Notes: generated by a model from the letters alone, not told the origin. Positions 26,380 to 39,458 are shown, counted from the first letter of the stretch. The stretch is DNA of 64,000 nucleotides from Epichloe hybrida (GCA_019022495.1 JAFEKR010000008.1:806001-870000); one strand, 5' to 3'. Made by a program: numbers and translations.

Positions 26380-29300
26380 TAGTCTTTGTTTCAATCCGGT
26401 AATCCGTACACCACTTTCCAAACCAGATGGAGCGTACATACAACGGAGTAGATGGGTCAGGGTTCTCCATTGCGCAGGGACTCGTATTCAGATGGACAGG
26501 GCTTGTTCTTGGCGAACCTTGCTTGTCCTGTGCTGCAAAAGACTTATCGTAACAATCAACGCGAACTCTTTCTTTTGGTCCTGCGGTCTCCTGTCATCGT
26601 ACAATCGCCGTTGCAACATGCGCCGCGCCATTCATTTTCAACAAACGAACTGGAACGGAGCGGTTTGCGCCACTGTACATAAGGCAACATTGGAACCTAG
26701 ACATCACGTTTCTATCACACCACCAGTCCGCACTACGAGGGTCCAACCAGCACCGCCGTCGCGACCTTGGCTTGAATTGAGCAAGCCGAAAGACCCCTCC
26801 CCTGCAACCTGCAAGCTGAATACATACCGGGCTAGGGTTGGCGCACGGTCCTGACATCGGCTATCGATGATGGGGATACATAGAAGCATTGTCCTCGCTT
26901 CTCTTGGGCATTATGTAAACCCCAGGTCGCGTAGCAAATTAATGAGAGATCTGCCGGAACTAACCGTGTCTTGTGAATGGCGACTGGCTCGGCCGCCACG
27001 GATCAAAAGCCTCTCTTCTGGGGACCACCACTAGCTGATTCTGGCAAATACAGCTCGCTGCGTTGGTTGTTGTGTTCCTGCAGCTGTAAGAAATCATGTC
27101 GAGGAAAAGTGGAAGATGATACAAATGTGATGAGCCACCCCCGAATATGCGCAGACCCGTCACGGCCATGGCCCGTTGGTATCATTCGAGCTCCATAGCG
27201 GAGGCTGAATTCTGTCGAAGCCAGCCATTGGCACTCCGTCGACTCCGTACCGATGATTCCTTGTTCTTATCCCGTACGGGGGGAAGCACTTATTGGTGAG
27301 AACTGCCGGACCGGGAATGTCGACAAGGATTAGTGGTTGGCCCCTTGCATCGCCTTAGTTCAGGGGCATTTTCAGAGCCTGCATTGGGCAGCGATAAGCG
27401 AACAGATTGTCTTCTCAATTCAGGCTAATAATGTGCAAAGAAAAGAAGTTGCACGAACGATGCAGTAATAGTGGTGCCTCCTTGATCGGTCTCACCGGCG
27501 CCTACTCCGTACTCGTCCCGTTCTTGAAACTTAGAATGCCGAAAGGTTGTCATGGCATGCATCGAGCCTTTTTTTTTTCTCCCGTCTTCCACGTGCAGAG
27601 AGACAAGAGCGAAAAAGGTCCTTGTCCTATCAGGCTGGGCCGCGACGGGCATGTCTCCAATGATTTTTGCTGCGGACAACGGCCAGATGATGCGGACAGA
27701 ACATACATATACTTTGTGGTACGAGCGATGAAACAGCCATATTATGCCTCGTACTCCGTACTTGGAGAAAATCGATGGAGATATCACACCGCCGCACACA
27801 GTGACACAGCACAGAAGCTGTTCAACGGGAGATGATGTGCTTCATCGCTCACGTAATCGACACCCCAGCGGCCAGAATTGTTGCTCAGAGTCCAACTTCA
27901 AAGCGTAAATCTTTGGCTGTAATAGGCATTTTGATTAATATTCTGAACAAGAATGGAAAAATAACATCATACGAGCTACGCTGGAAACAGCATTGATCGT
28001 CCTTCTGCACCAGACTCACCATCTTGCTGCTGGGCTTGCTGGGCTTGCGGGGTGACAGCAGGGAAACGCGGCCCGTCAGGGATAAGCGCCCGTTTGACCA
28101 CGAGTTGCTGAATAACGGCTTCTTCCGACGGAGGACGCGCAGCTCAGTAGCTCGGACAAGGAAACAAGAAAAAAGAAGAAACAAGAAGAACAACCTCTTT
28201 CTGGCCTGACAGTATGACGCCAGCTGAATCCCAAAGATTGAGACCATTGACCTTCCTATTACGAACAAAAAAGGGTCTAAATGAGACCAACAAAAGAGGG
28301 TGTGTCGCGTTTCTTTTTCCTCGCCCGAGTTACTCAATCAGGTTCAAGTCGTCACATCGCACTGAACGACTCATCCAAATCCCAACCTAACGAGCCGAGT
28401 TATATCCTGCGCTAGAGGTGGTACGGAGTGTGGAGTTGAAGATCGTAATTGTAACATGACATCAACCATGCACATAGCAAACCGGCAATGAGGGGGCCGG
28501 GACGGAGTGCGGGTTATTATTATACAAGGCTAGCTAGCAGCCGCCAACAACAGCAATCGACCCAGGAGTCCTAATTGAGAAAGCCTATCTTGGCCATTGA
28601 TTCGACATGCTGGCCACAAAATTGGTTATACAAGAAGAGCGAGGATATAGCTATATGATGAAGTACTCCGTAGTCGACAGGATATGCCCGCATACACATG
28701 GCATTCATTATTCGAGGTCGACTCATTCTCCTGTACATCGCGGTACCGTTCGCAGGAAGCACAAGCTGTGGTACAGATGTTGCCTGAAGAGGGCCGAGTC
28801 TCCTGCAGTGCTAGCTGTACTCGGTGATGACGATCGGTGTGGTGCAGAAGTTCGATGTGGCAGCCTCACTCAACAACCTCTTGACCGGCAGACTGGGACG
28901 AGAAACCCCCCCCCCCGGCCCCTACTGAAGAAGTGACCATGTGGTTCAGCAATTTGCACCCCTGTCCCCTGTCCCCTGTCCCCCCTGCCGGGAACGCGCA
29001 ACTTCCAAATCCCGCTGACAAGTGATGGGTGGATGATTGCCACTCTTCGCCAGCCTATGACCAAAGTGGTTGATGTGAGGAAAGGCGAACTCCGCTCCGG
29101 AGTGTTAGGCCTCGCGGGTTCCCGAGTAAAGAAACCAAAGAAGAAGGAACTTGGACCAACGTTAGCATGCTTGGGCGTATCGTGTCGAGTACAATGATGA
29201 TGATATGTACATATGTACGGAGTAGTAGTCAACAACCTCCCGTCCATTCACATCTCACATCGTCCCGACAAGGGCAAGGCAAGCCCCGGTTCGTGGTCAT

Positions 29301-29596
29301 TTCGAGCTTAGCAGACTGTGATGAGGGTGCCGACGTGAGACCCGCGCGTCTACAGCGTGGCCGGTGTGAGCCACGGCTTTGTTGGGCCACCAATCAGCCC
29401 CAAATATAGCTAGAGCAAAGGCCAAGGATGCCAACAACGAGCTACCCTTCTTCCCTTCCCTTGTACGGATTACTACACCCTTCCCTCCTTGCACTTGCAC
29501 TTGCACTTGGGCCAAGCCAGCTCTGCCCGTGGGGTTGTGTTGCGATGGGAAAGCGACACCAGGAAAGGCGCTGTGCAACTGGCCCCTGGCTCCTAC

Positions 29597-29652
29597 ACCT
29601 GGCACCTGGCACCTGGCACCTGGAACCTGGAACCTGGAACCTGGCACCTGGC
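29597..29652. repeat. 7-bp tandem repeat, ACCTGG(C/A) x8
   Basis: Eight head-to-tail units of ACCTGGC or ACCTGGA. It lies about 650 bp upstream of the next start codon and creates spurious repetitive open frames on both strands. Confidence 0.95.
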
Positions 29653-29715
29653 CGTGAAGAACGAGCGGACCGACAGGCTCAACTCACTAGCTTTCATTGT
29701 GGTCTTTGGTTATTT

Positions 29716-29900
29716 TGTCCTATACCCCCTCCCCTCCTCCCCTTTCAACCTCCTCTTCTCGATTCCGTCCAGAATCTCATATTTTGTGAATTGAATAACT
29801 TACCTACGAGTGTCTCCGTCTCCCGTCTTCTCTTTTCCTCACCACTGTGGCCTTTTATTTCTTACACCAAACCTTCTCTCGCCTGCTGCTACGTTCCTTC
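29716..29900 (+). promoter_or_regulatory. Pyrimidine-rich promoter/5'-leader stretch
   Basis: The stretch includes CCCCTCCCCTCCTCCCC and further CT-rich runs on the coding strand, 400-600 bp before the start at 30,302. CT-rich tracts near transcription starts are common in filamentous fungi. No TATA box is obvious and the transcription start is not known. Confidence 0.35.
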
Positions 29901-30301
29901 GTGTCAAAGTTGCGAGATTCTAGCAATCTCTCGTATTCACAACAGAGCGGCTGGGATAAACCCTTGGCCCTGCTCATATCAGCGATTTCGGACGCAAAAC
30001 TCAAATAATTGGCACATGCACAATTTAGCACAGATGGTATAGACGGGACGCAAGGCTTGATGCCCGTTCGGTTGTCACGGCCCTAGGAGCAGGGGTTTGT
30101 TGATGTATGGTTATTTCAATACCCAACGTAACAAAACCCACGCCCTCAGTGACTGTGTCATTGACCTCTTTTTACTACCCCGTCAATTTTCGAATAAGTC
30201 TGGCATCGATTGTCACTTTTTCTCCTTTTTCTCCTGACTTCTTGTGAGATCCTCGCCTTGCTCTTGTCTCTTTTGTACCCAGCGTGGTACAAACACCCAA
30301 C

Positions 30302-33300
30302 ATGGCAACAGAATCATTGATGGGTAGCATCGTTGCCTTTGAAGGGAAGCCAGACCTCGTCTCGACACAACTACGTCTTCTTCCTACATCACCGCAGCTT
30401 CTTATTCTTCCGAGTGTCGAATCTTATATCAAATCAGGAGATGATGATCGATGTTTCGACGCACGCGGCTTTGATCGGCGAGTTCACTATGCCCTAGTAG
30501 CTCGGAACGACGCGGCACGTAATTTCTTGGATGGTTCGACTGCAGATCACAAGCGACTCGTCTTTCTGAATGGAAGTACTCCTGGAGCTCAGACACTATG
30601 TGTTAGAGAAATCATGAAGCACGAAACCGACGGTCATAGAGCCGAGGCCGAGGCCATTTTCGAGGATATTGTGAAGGATGGACTAGATGGTCTAGACAGG
30701 CACTCCTTATATACCGACTTGCGCAGCTTTGACTATTCAGACGCAATGAATGACGATGTTTTCGAAGAGGACCCCATCACGAAAGCCATGCGGGCGGCCG
30801 ATGCTTTGGATCGCCAAACGGCAAATTTGCAACCTTCCAACAACCTGGCCTTGAACCCAATATCGCGGCCTCGGAGCTCAAGCCTTCCCTTGTATGGTTT
30901 CTTGGACGAGTTTGCGGACTCGACGCCTTTCTATGTCTTTGGTGTCCGACCAAATGAGGAAGAAAGTACTGCTGGGGATGTTGTGGAAAGCCTCAGCGCT
31001 CCCGCTTAACCCAATCCAGCCATGATCATGAATGCGACACAAAACACTCTGGAGCTCCCTCGATTTGGAGCATCGTGTGCATCACCTAGTATTTATCCTG
31101 CCAGTTGCATTGGTGAGACATATGGCCCAGGCGGTATTGGGGATCACTCAGATGTTCTTGTTGCATCACCAATGTCCGAAGCGTTCAGCCTGCGCTCAAC
31201 GGACCACATTGTCATTGGCGAAGCCTCTGTTCTGGACATGAGGCTGCCAATGGGACGCAAATCAATATCAAGAGTCAGGTCTCTTGACAGGATCTGTCCA
31301 GCTAGTCCCATGTTTCGAGGTCTTGAAATTCCCACCAATTCCTGGTTGGACGAACCAGATGCTCCAAGAGCTTTGCAAGCTCCCCACTCTGCCACCTGGC
31401 TATCTGAGGACAAAGGCTGGAGATTTAGCCGAGTGAGTACCATCGAACGACCGAGGACTGTGGTCGTCAGATCACGACTATCTTCTGTACAAATGCAGCC
31501 AGTACCAATCTGCAAGAAGAGAAAGAAGACGAAGGAATCAATCGACATTTCCAAGCCCAATTATGTTGACAGAGGTACAGATGCTCGGCAAAGCGTCGTC
31601 GAGGAAATGGGGTTCCGACCGATTCTACCTCCAGTCGAGGATCTCGTCGTATTTTTTAGAGACGGCAGCTCAGATGCATTGTTGGAGTCTGCAGTCAGCG
31701 CTTTCAAAAATCGCCGTTACCCGCCTTTGTCGTATTCTCCCACCGCATCCGAGGCAGAGAACAATGACGGTTCCATCCCGGGAACCCCAACACAGCCCTC
31801 GCCCAAATCTGGGGACAAACTGCGAGTGTGTCTAAAAGAATCGGACATGTCGTCACCTGGTGCAGACGATTATGACCCGTTTTCTTATACTCAGCCATCT
31901 TGGCAACCATCGAAATCTTCAGATTTTGTTGCCACCGTTTCAATTGTTCGCCCTCCTACTCCTGCTCAGACACCTCCACCAATTGCCGTGGGTGAGAACG
32001 AGAGCAAGGTTCATGAATTTCACATGACTCCAGGTCAAAATGCAGTATCAGTGCAGAACTCGCTTCGGTCCATCCTGGGCGAGTATTTCCCCCCAGGCAC
32101 CGAGGGCTACCGTCAATTTCAGTTTTCTTTCCTCCCGGAGTTCGACGAACTCTGGAAACCCATGTTTCGAGGGGGGGGCCCGCAAAGAGACGATGGAAAT
32201 GGCACCCAAATTCTTGCAATTGGTTCACAGAAGGGTGTGAAGAGAGAATATTCGCAGGCGGTCACTGGGAGATTGGAGAAGGTTGGTAGAAAATCGTGCG
32301 AGATTGTCAAAACTGGACGTGTGGATTTCCGGTGAGATTCCAATGGCCGTGGTCATAAGTTTAAAAGACTTCTTACTGACCAAAACCAGGTATTTACTCG
32401 CGAACGCCATGCAAGCTTTTACAGCCCAGCGGCTGGCTAATCAGACCGACAATCCGTTTACCAACTCATATCTGCTGGCAACACTGATTATTCCGCACCT
32501 AGAGACGTACTTGACACTGCACACGGATGTTCGTTATCTCCTGCTGATGTATCCGCCTGAGCATTTGGGGACTGTGCTGGCATTGCAGAAACTCGCAGGA
32601 ATCGATGTCATGAAAGTAGCCCAGATCGTCGATTCAACAAGCAAAGAGGACTTACCATTTACACATATTCGTGGGGCATCAATTAATAGTAAATCAGAAA
32701 GCAAGCCGACGCGTCCACCCTTCTCGACTCGATCATCATCGGACGTTGCCGTCTCCAAGGCCAACTATCTTTTGACCTCGACCGCCTCGGAGAAGGATAT
32801 AGCAACTTTTGTGTCCACAGTATGGAACATTGAAATCGAAGAACCCGAGGTGCCTGCTTCAGAGCCCGTGACTGAAAAGGCCAAAAGAAAACGTGCGCCA
32901 CCACCGCTCAGTCTTAGGAGCGAGCACATGGCTGAACATCCTAGAGCTACATCTCAGAGCTCACCTTCTCCAAGTTCGGCAGTTACAGCCCCTTCATCCA
33001 GAGGCTTGAGCGCACCGGCTGTGCCATCGCACGAACCATCATCCCCCGCTGTGTCGCTGCGTGCGTCCTCATTTGCTGAGACGATCAGAACACTAAGGTC
33101 AATCAAAAGCAAGCGTAGCCAGACCAAGCTACGGACGAAGAGTGCGCCGCAGGTGGACACGGAATCTTTGGCGGGCTTTGAGTATTTTGATGAGAGCGAA
33201 GATGACCTGGACGAGCGTCGGCTCATGCCTTTTTTTATGCAAAAGCGCAGTATCCGAAAACCAAACAGCCGAAAAGCTCTCAAGTTCTTGGGCCTGGCCT

Positions 33301-33302
33301 AA
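30302..33302 (+). CDS. Fungal 'gastric mucin-like' protein, 962 aa, 3 exons
   Basis: Exons are 30,302-30,965, 31,020-32,331 and 32,390-33,302 (stop included). Intron 1 (54 nt, GTACTG..CTTAAC..CAG) and intron 2 (58 nt, GTGAGA..CTGAC..CAG) both keep the frame, joining three open frames. The start is the ATG at 30,302 in good context (CAACATGG); the in-frame GTG upstream is not used. The N-terminus (SIVAFEGKPDLVSTQLRLLP) and the PITKAMRAADALDRQTANLQ segment resemble proteins annotated in many ascomycetes as gastric mucin-like; this comes from memory, not a search. Function is unknown. Residues from about 360 on are Ser/Pro-rich and probably disordered, followed by a leucine-rich part (YLLATLIIPHLETYL) and a basic C-terminus with no signal peptide or membrane segment. 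It is convergent with ypt1. Confidence 0.88.
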
Positions 33303-34747
33303 GCGGGTTTCTCTATCCCGAACGGGACTAATTCATATTCACACTAAAAAAGAACCGACAGCCTCTACATTTCACTCGACCCTTCCATTCACTACACTCT
33401 CCTGGATTCATATTTCCGCCTGTGTGTCGGGGCTTTTCTTTCCCGAGCGTGCTAAGGCAAGCGCTAAGGTACTGAACTAATAATGTTTGAACCTTTCTAT
33501 TTCTTAATTTCATACGTTCTTTTTTTCCACACGGCGGTCAGGATACTTGAAAAAGTATTCACATTAGAGATGATTTGGTTATTTTGACTGGAGCATGGAT
33601 TGGGATCCCAAAAAGTTTTCATTTGTTCAGAGCAGGGAGTTGTCTTCGTAAACATACTCTGGAGGTAATGAGTTTGTTGAAGGATTTCGGGGCGCTGCTA
33701 GCTAGCAAAAGATAATGGGCTTGAGGCCAGACAGATCAGATGTGGCATAGTCAAAGGAGAATTCTCGTGTTGATAAACTACGTATCATGTGTAATTGTGT
33801 CGCATGGACTCCGTAGCCCGTGGCTACATTGTAAGATGGTGGGTGGTGGGTGGTGCTGTCAATTGTGCAGTCGTTTGGGTCAATCGCTTTTACCAACTAG
33901 TGACGTACAAAGTTGACAGGACATTACAAGCAAATGACCCGAGAGGACTATTGGGATTCCCTTGTGGTAGTCAAATGCTCTTAATCTTGGCGGTGCTGGG
34001 TCACTGATTGCCCCCCCTTTGCTCGCTATCAACCGTGATTGGCAGCCTATGCGGAGGAAATACGATTGAATCCAGACGATGCCCATCGAAGAGTCAACAG
34101 AAACACGACATACAATTCACTTTCGAGGCAACGAAGGTAAAATTTCATATCAAGTTTCCTTAGTTTAATGCCCATACTCACACTCGCACAAGTACAAAAA
34201 AGTAGCTCAGATCCCCCTGAATCGATGACCATGAAAACAAAATAACAGAAGACCAAGCGACAAAACCAAGTGAAATTAAAATGCGGTGCTGCAGTTGGGT
34301 AGAGGAGGCATCGATTGCCCGAGTGCCTCGCGTTTCAACCAAAGGGCGCAGGAAACGGTGAGAAAAAAAAAACACCCTATCCTTGATAGAACACGTATGG
34401 CAGTTCTCATGACACTCTTGCCCCCAGTTTCCCCAGCCAAGTGGTGTTTGTCTCTTCAGCAAGTGAAAAAAATAAGTTTCAGTCGTGGCCCGTCTCATCG
34501 AACTATTTCGTCTCGATGCATGGCGAAGTGCGTGGTCTCGTAGCCCGTTGGTAGAAAAATAAGAGCGAAGAAATCCAAATGGACATGATTCAGTCTATGC
34601 GCATAACAAGAGATACTGGATAATGGGAAAGAAAAGTTGTCTTCCGAGGTAGCCCGCCCAGTTGTTTGCCTTAGCTTCGCCTAGTCGAACCTACCCCATT
34701 GCTGACTCAATCTCTCATGTTAAAAAATACAACAAAAATCTCGCTGC
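33303..34747. other. Intergenic region between two convergent genes
   Basis: 1.4 kb between the stop of the mucin-like gene and the stop of ypt1, so it should hold both 3' UTRs. Small open frames are present but none is convincing. A TACTCCGTA-like motif lies near 33,808. I see no RNA gene. Confidence 0.6.
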
Positions 34748-35857
34748 TTAGCAGCAGCTGTTGCTTGAAGACGAGCCGACGCCTTGGCCCTGCCCAACCT
34801 GCACGCTGGGCTTGGTGTTGTTGGCTGTTGTAGTGCCCATGCGCTCTTTGATCTGGCGGGCCATTGTCAAGAATGCTTGCTCAACGTTGCTAGCGTTCTT
34901 GGCCGAAGTCTCGAGGAAGGGGATACCCAGACTGTCAGCGAACTCCTGCACGCAGGGGTCAGTATTCAGTTCATGGCAAAGGGGAAGAAAACCGTGGAGG
35001 GCCTGAGAATCTAGTAGCATAATTTTGCCCGATGCTGGACAGAATTTGCAAAGCTGCTGTCGTCTGTACCTTCCCTCCTTGATCACGAAATTACTCAGGG
35101 ACGCACGCATCTTACCTTTGCGACTGTGTATTCGACGACCTTCTTGTCGGACATGTCACTCTTGTTTCCGACCAAGAGCTTGTTCACACCCTCGGTAGCA
35201 TATCGGTCAATCTCCTGAAGCCATTGCTTGACGTTGTTGAACGAGTCCATGTCAGTGACATCGTAGACGACGCAAATGCCGTGAGCACCGCGGTAGTAAG
35301 ATGAGGTGATAGTTCGGAATCGTTCTTGACCAGCAGTATCCCACTGTACGAAAGTTCATGGTTAGCCGGACCGCGCAGGAATGATATTCAAAAGGATGAG
35401 CATTCGATCACCACCCACAATCTGCAACTTGACGGTCTTGCCGTCGAGCTCTATCGTTCGGATCTTCTACAGTACTAATTAGTTCTGGGTTTCTCGAGTT
35501 TGATAGTTGATTTCGGACATGCGCATACGAAATCGACACCGATGGTCGAAATGTACGACTCAGTGTAGGTATCATCGGCGAATCGAAGCAACAAACAAGA
35601 CTTGCCTACACCGGAATCACCGATGAGGAGTAGCTTAAAGAGGTAATCGTATCTGATCCAGATATGTTAGTTGCCGAAAGTCTTCGCCTCGCCCCAGGAA
35701 GCAGGCGGAGAGTCAGAACGGAGGCGGAGCAACGGCGTTAAGCAAAAAATGATGTCGGAGGCACTCTATCGATGAAAATGATCAGCACTTGAAATCGTCA
35801 GAAGGTCAGCGCAGTGGCCAGGGGCTGGAGGTTACGCGCGCACCACTCAGGGTTCAT
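34748..35857 (-). CDS. ypt1: Rab GTPase Ypt1 (Rab1 type), 202 aa, 5 exons
   Basis: Exons on the minus strand are 35,847-35,857, 35,529-35,652, 35,419-35,466, 35,116-35,343 and 34,748-34,945. All introns (194, 62, 75 and 170 nt) have GT..AG ends and the sum is in frame. The protein starts [16 protein letters not shown]. It has the P-loop GDSGVGKS (15-22), the effector loop TIGVDF (40-45), WDTAGQE (62-68), NKSD (121-124), TSAK (150-153) and a C-terminal CC pair for double geranylgeranylation. Loop and tail identify the Ypt1/Rab1 subfamily rather than Sec4. The family acts in ER-to-Golgi and early Golgi transport and autophagy, on membranes when GTP-bound. The first exon is only 11 nt, which automatic gene finders often miss. 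It is essential in yeast. Confidence 0.97.
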
Positions 35858-36851
35858 ATTTGCAGCAGCGAGATTATGTAGCGACGTGAGAGTCAAGAGG
35901 TTCGGGGCAAAATCGGTTAGCGGCGAGGGCAGTTGCTACGATCGAGGAAAGTTGTTCGTGATGATGTGAGAAAGATCAAAAGGAACGATGATGGTAGCGA
36001 GGGTGCGAGATTGGGTACGTCAGGGACAACGAACCACAGGCTGGAGGCGGTGGTGGGAGGCCGCAAAACAAGCTGTGAGCTGAGGAGGGGTCACGTGCCG
36101 GCGGCAGCCTTGACCGTCCGAAACGTGATCCTACTAATTAGCCTACGGGGTCGCGGGTAGCCACGTGACCTCTCCAAGCTGGCCACGCTGATCAACCCGC
36201 AAGGGAAATCGCGTAACGATGATTTGATATCATGCTTGTTGTAATGTCGGGGCTGTTTTATGGAAATGGTATATTTACTTGTGACACGCCTGACTAACTT
36301 GATCCAACGTTCCGATGTAGGCCACGAGGTCGACAATCATACCACCTGTGAGGGTTCCAAGAAATTATTGATTAATATAGTAATTCTTTTGAGAGCAAGA
36401 AAGCCAACCCGAACAAAAGACCTGGCCGGGATTGTCCGGGGGCGTAAAAAGAGCCACCACAAGTTAGCCGTGGAAGGATCGCGATAAACCTTTTCTCGAC
36501 TAAACCTGTTCGAAAACACATCTTCTCTTCATTCATGTGAACGTTGAAAGCCAAACATCGCACCAGACCTACTCACCTCATCAACGGACATTATAGAAAA
36601 GACAGATGGACTATTCGCCTCGTTGATCCCTTTTGAGAATCATTAGGAAAACTAAGGTCCTGACCACATATCTAATTTTTTCTTCTTACACTTTTCTCCA
36701 GGTTTCGAAATCAGCCCCGTGAGAGATTTTTTCTCTTGTCGACGGACAAGATGACATGGTTTCAGACCGAGTTCCAAATATATAAACGGGTATTATGTAT
36801 CAAAAATGTGCAACGTGAACTTCAAAAACAGGTGGACAATATGCCCAGACC
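35858..36851. other. Intergenic: ypt1 promoter and CFEM-gene 3' region
   Basis: About 1 kb between two minus-strand genes. The part next to ypt1 is GA-rich on this strand (CT-rich on the coding strand), as in many fungal promoters. No convincing open frame or repeat is seen. Confidence 0.6.
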
Positions 36852-37843
36852 TTAAATAAGGAGGGCAGCCAGACCGGCGGCAGCAAGCAGACCAGGGGCA
36901 GCAGTGATGTGGGCCTGAGCGTTATTAGTATATGTTTACCCTTGATTGACCTCTCGTCAGTGATGGAACAGTAACTTACAGCGAATCCACTGCTGGTGGA
37001 GGTGGTAGAAGGAGCAGCTTCTGAAGACTGGGAGCCAGCGCTGGTGGTGGCAGAAGTCATGGCAGTGGTAGATGCACCCTCGGAAGGAGTCTGACTGGCG
37101 CTGCCGCTCTCAGTGCCAGAGCCGGAAGGCTGGCTCATCTGCGTGGACAGGGTCACCACAACCTGGGAGCCGTCGGTAGTGTAGGTGCTGAGAATAGCGC
37201 CGCCGGCACCACCGTTACCGCCTTCAATGGTAGAGGTGGCGATGGGAGTGGTAATGACCTGGCCGTCAGTGCCAGTAGCAGTGCTGTAAAGGGTAGTAAC
37301 GTGGGCAGAGCCGTTGTGATCGCTGCTACCGCCTTCGATAGTGGAAGTAGCGACGGGAGTGGTGATCACTTTGCCGTCAGTCCCAGTAGCAGTGCTGTAG
37401 ATGGTGGTAACCTGGGCGCCGGTGTTACCGCCAGATTGAGAGGCACCACCGCTGTGAGAAGCGCCGCCGCTCTGAGAAGCACCACCATTGCCTCCGGTCA
37501 CCACGACACCAGCACCGTGGCAGGCCTTCATGCCATATTCAACAACCTTGTTGGCATCCTGCTCACTGCAGATAGCTCGGGAGCAATCGCGGAGACCGTA
37601 GAGGAAGTTGACGTTGCTGCACAAGCACTTGAGATCATTTGATTTGCAGCCGAGCTCTGCAACCTTGGCGGGAGACATCATGTTGTTGGCGCAGGTTTGC
37701 TATCGAAATGGTCAGCATAAATGCTTTGTAGAAGAAGAGAAAGAGCTTCTCCATGTCAGACTTACACCACACTGGGCAAGAGCGGCCAGGTCCTGAGCGG
37801 CAACGGCCGCAACCAGGGAAAGAGCGACGACGACAGACTTCAT
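36852..37843 (-). CDS. GPI-type CFEM-domain surface protein, 286 aa, 3 exons
   Basis: Exons are 37,766-37,843, 36,980-37,699 and 36,852-36,914; introns of 66 and 65 nt are GTAAGT..AG. A signal peptide (residues 1-16, ending AAVAA) is followed by a CFEM domain with all eight cysteines (25, 29, 44, 51, 53, 65, 70, 86) and Asp48 in KSNDLKCLC, the position that binds haem in characterised members. Two copies of an about 28-residue module (YSTATGTDG..ITTP.ATSTIEGG) follow, then a Ser/Thr-rich stretch. The last exon encodes the hydrophobic tail LLAAAGLAALLI, a likely GPI-attachment signal. CFEM proteins are fungus-specific cell-wall or membrane proteins used for haem/iron uptake, adhesion or host interaction. 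Which role applies here cannot be told from sequence. Confidence 0.93.
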
Positions 37844-38290
37844 CTTGATAATTTTAAGGGGTTTTGATTTTGGATGACAAAAACACTATTGAAAGAGTTA
37901 GCATGTGCTTCATCGTTGTTGTTTTATACCATGCTCCAGGGCATGTAAGACAGCTGCAAAAGCATCGCACGTCATTCGCATTCCAGAATGCGCTTCGTCG
38001 CGTCTGGTCGCGTGCACAGGAATGTACGTTGGGAGAGGAACAGAAAATTCCCGAGGTCGAGACTTCATCGCTTGATGGCCTGTTCGGTGAATTGTCTATC
38101 GTGATTAAATCTCTCAACGCGACATCCAACGTTTCCGTGTGAATTTCGGATACTTGAGTGCATGGCTGCGGACCACTGGACAAAGTTGTGATATTGTTGA
38201 ACCGCGGCCAGATGTGAAAGTCGTTCTGCAACCGTTTTCGCTTGTGGAAGGGGCCAATTTATAAATGGCAGAGAGCGACGGTACAAAGCA

Positions 38291-38337
38291 GCGCAGAGCA
38301 GAGCAGAGCAGAGCAGAGCAAAGCAGAGCAGAGCAGG
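38291..38337. repeat. (AGCAG)n microsatellite
   Basis: About nine 5-bp AGCAG units with one variant unit, followed by a GGGAGA-type purine run. It lies about 450 bp upstream of the CFEM gene start. Confidence 0.95.
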
Positions 38338-39244
38338 GAGAGGGAGAGGGAGAGAGAGTGAAGAGAAACACTACGACAAAGGAAACACCATTGTGTGTAA
38401 GACCTACCCGTTGGACAAAGATTTGAGAGGATGAGAGTCTCGCTGGCAAGGCTATGCTCGAGGATTGGAAATTGAACGTGTGTGTAGAAAGAGAGGAGTG
38501 AGGAGGAAGAGGAAAGGCGAGGGGGCCCGGCGAGCTTTATGATGTGGATGGGAAATTTGGAAAAGAGCGAGCATGTAGGACAGACAGCAAGAGACTTGAT
38601 TGTGAAAAAGCAAGGACCGGACCCGACGCCAACAACAAGGCAGGTACAGTTGGCCGGCAACCGTGTGCCACCTGCACTCACCTGGGCGTGCAGCAAGTTA
38701 TTAGTCTGGGTTTTGCCAGTCGCCAGCTGCGCGTGCCGACCGACCGTAGGGGGCTGCGTGCCTCGTCCACTTTCTTCCATGGAAGCTTTGAATGAATGAA
38801 TGAATGAATCCATCGTCAATGCGCCCTTGCTGGCCGGATCTGGATCTGGCTAATGCGTCCATCTGTGGCTGCCTTGAGCTGTTCTTCTGTGGCTTGCCAG
38901 TCACAACTAGTATACTAGACTGACTTGCCAGGCCCAGCAAGCATGCGCAGACACTACTGTTGTTACCTGAAATCGCGGCGTAATAGAAGTCCACCGTGAC
39001 GAGATGAGATACCCCCATTCCGGCTCGGCCAAAGTTGAAGCCCAACCGGTGTTGCCCAGGTATTGCTCACTCGCGGATCAAACCTGAGCATACCTCACCA
39101 CAGCAGACAGAGACAAGGGGGAATGGAAAGAAGGCTCTTTGTTGGCACTTCGTCTTTATCCTGGGTACTCTCGGCTTGATGCTCTGTCGCGAGCATCAAA
39201 ACAACAGCAAACCGTTCTGAGCAACAGAGTGTAACCCTTACAGT

Positions 39245-39276
39245 GCACACAAAATGCACACAAAATGCACACAAAG
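39245..39276. repeat. 11-bp tandem repeat (GCACACAAAAT), about three units
   Basis: Two full and one partial unit of GCACACAAAAT in intergenic DNA. Confidence 0.9.
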
Positions 39277-39400
39277 GAGGTTGCCCAAATTGATGCGAGT
39301 GGGTCTTTCCGCGACCAGTAGTCGTACCGTCCGTCCATCGTGTACCCGTGCGTGACTAACGGTGGCTCCGTAAGTTGCACGCTTCACTTACTTTCCCGTC

Positions 39401-39458
39401 CCTAATAATCATGATAATCCTAATGATAATCATAATAATAATCATAATAATCGTAATC
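39401..39458. repeat. Trinucleotide-like (AAT/ATC) microsatellite
   Basis: Degenerate run of AATAATCAT and related units on the + strand in intergenic DNA. Confidence 0.85.

Larger units (their letters stand above)
25740..30301. other. Intergenic region, 4.5 kb, no supported gene
   Basis: Normal base composition but no open frame that looks like a protein. Open frames up to 204 codons overlap each other on both strands and contain tandem repeats. It holds a hairpin element (26,242-26,379), several TACGGAGTA-type motifs (e.g. 26,217; 27,503; 27,751; 28,663; 29,215), a short CCTGTCC run near 28,960, a 7-bp repeat at 29,597-29,652 and a pyrimidine-rich stretch before the next gene. A spliced small gene cannot be excluded. 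Confidence 0.6.

Noticed and set aside
27885..28337. 150-codon open frame, minus strand
   Set aside because: No recognisable domain, no good start context evidence, and overlapping open frames on the other strand. Not enough to call a gene.
29428..30042. 204-codon open frame upstream of the mucin-like gene
   Set aside because: It runs through the ACCTGG tandem repeat and the CT-rich leader region; the same stretch is open in several frames. Better explained as promoter/leader DNA.
30284..31009. Separate 241-codon gene ending at 31,009
   Set aside because: The last codons lie in a 54-nt intron (30,966-31,019) with donor, branch and acceptor. Splicing joins it in frame to the next open frame, so it is exon 1 of one gene. 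The GTG at 30,284 is not a start.
38259..38819. 186-codon open frame, minus strand
   Set aside because: Composed largely of the AGCAG and GAGAGG simple repeats (Leu-Ser-Cys-Ala runs); no family resemblance.
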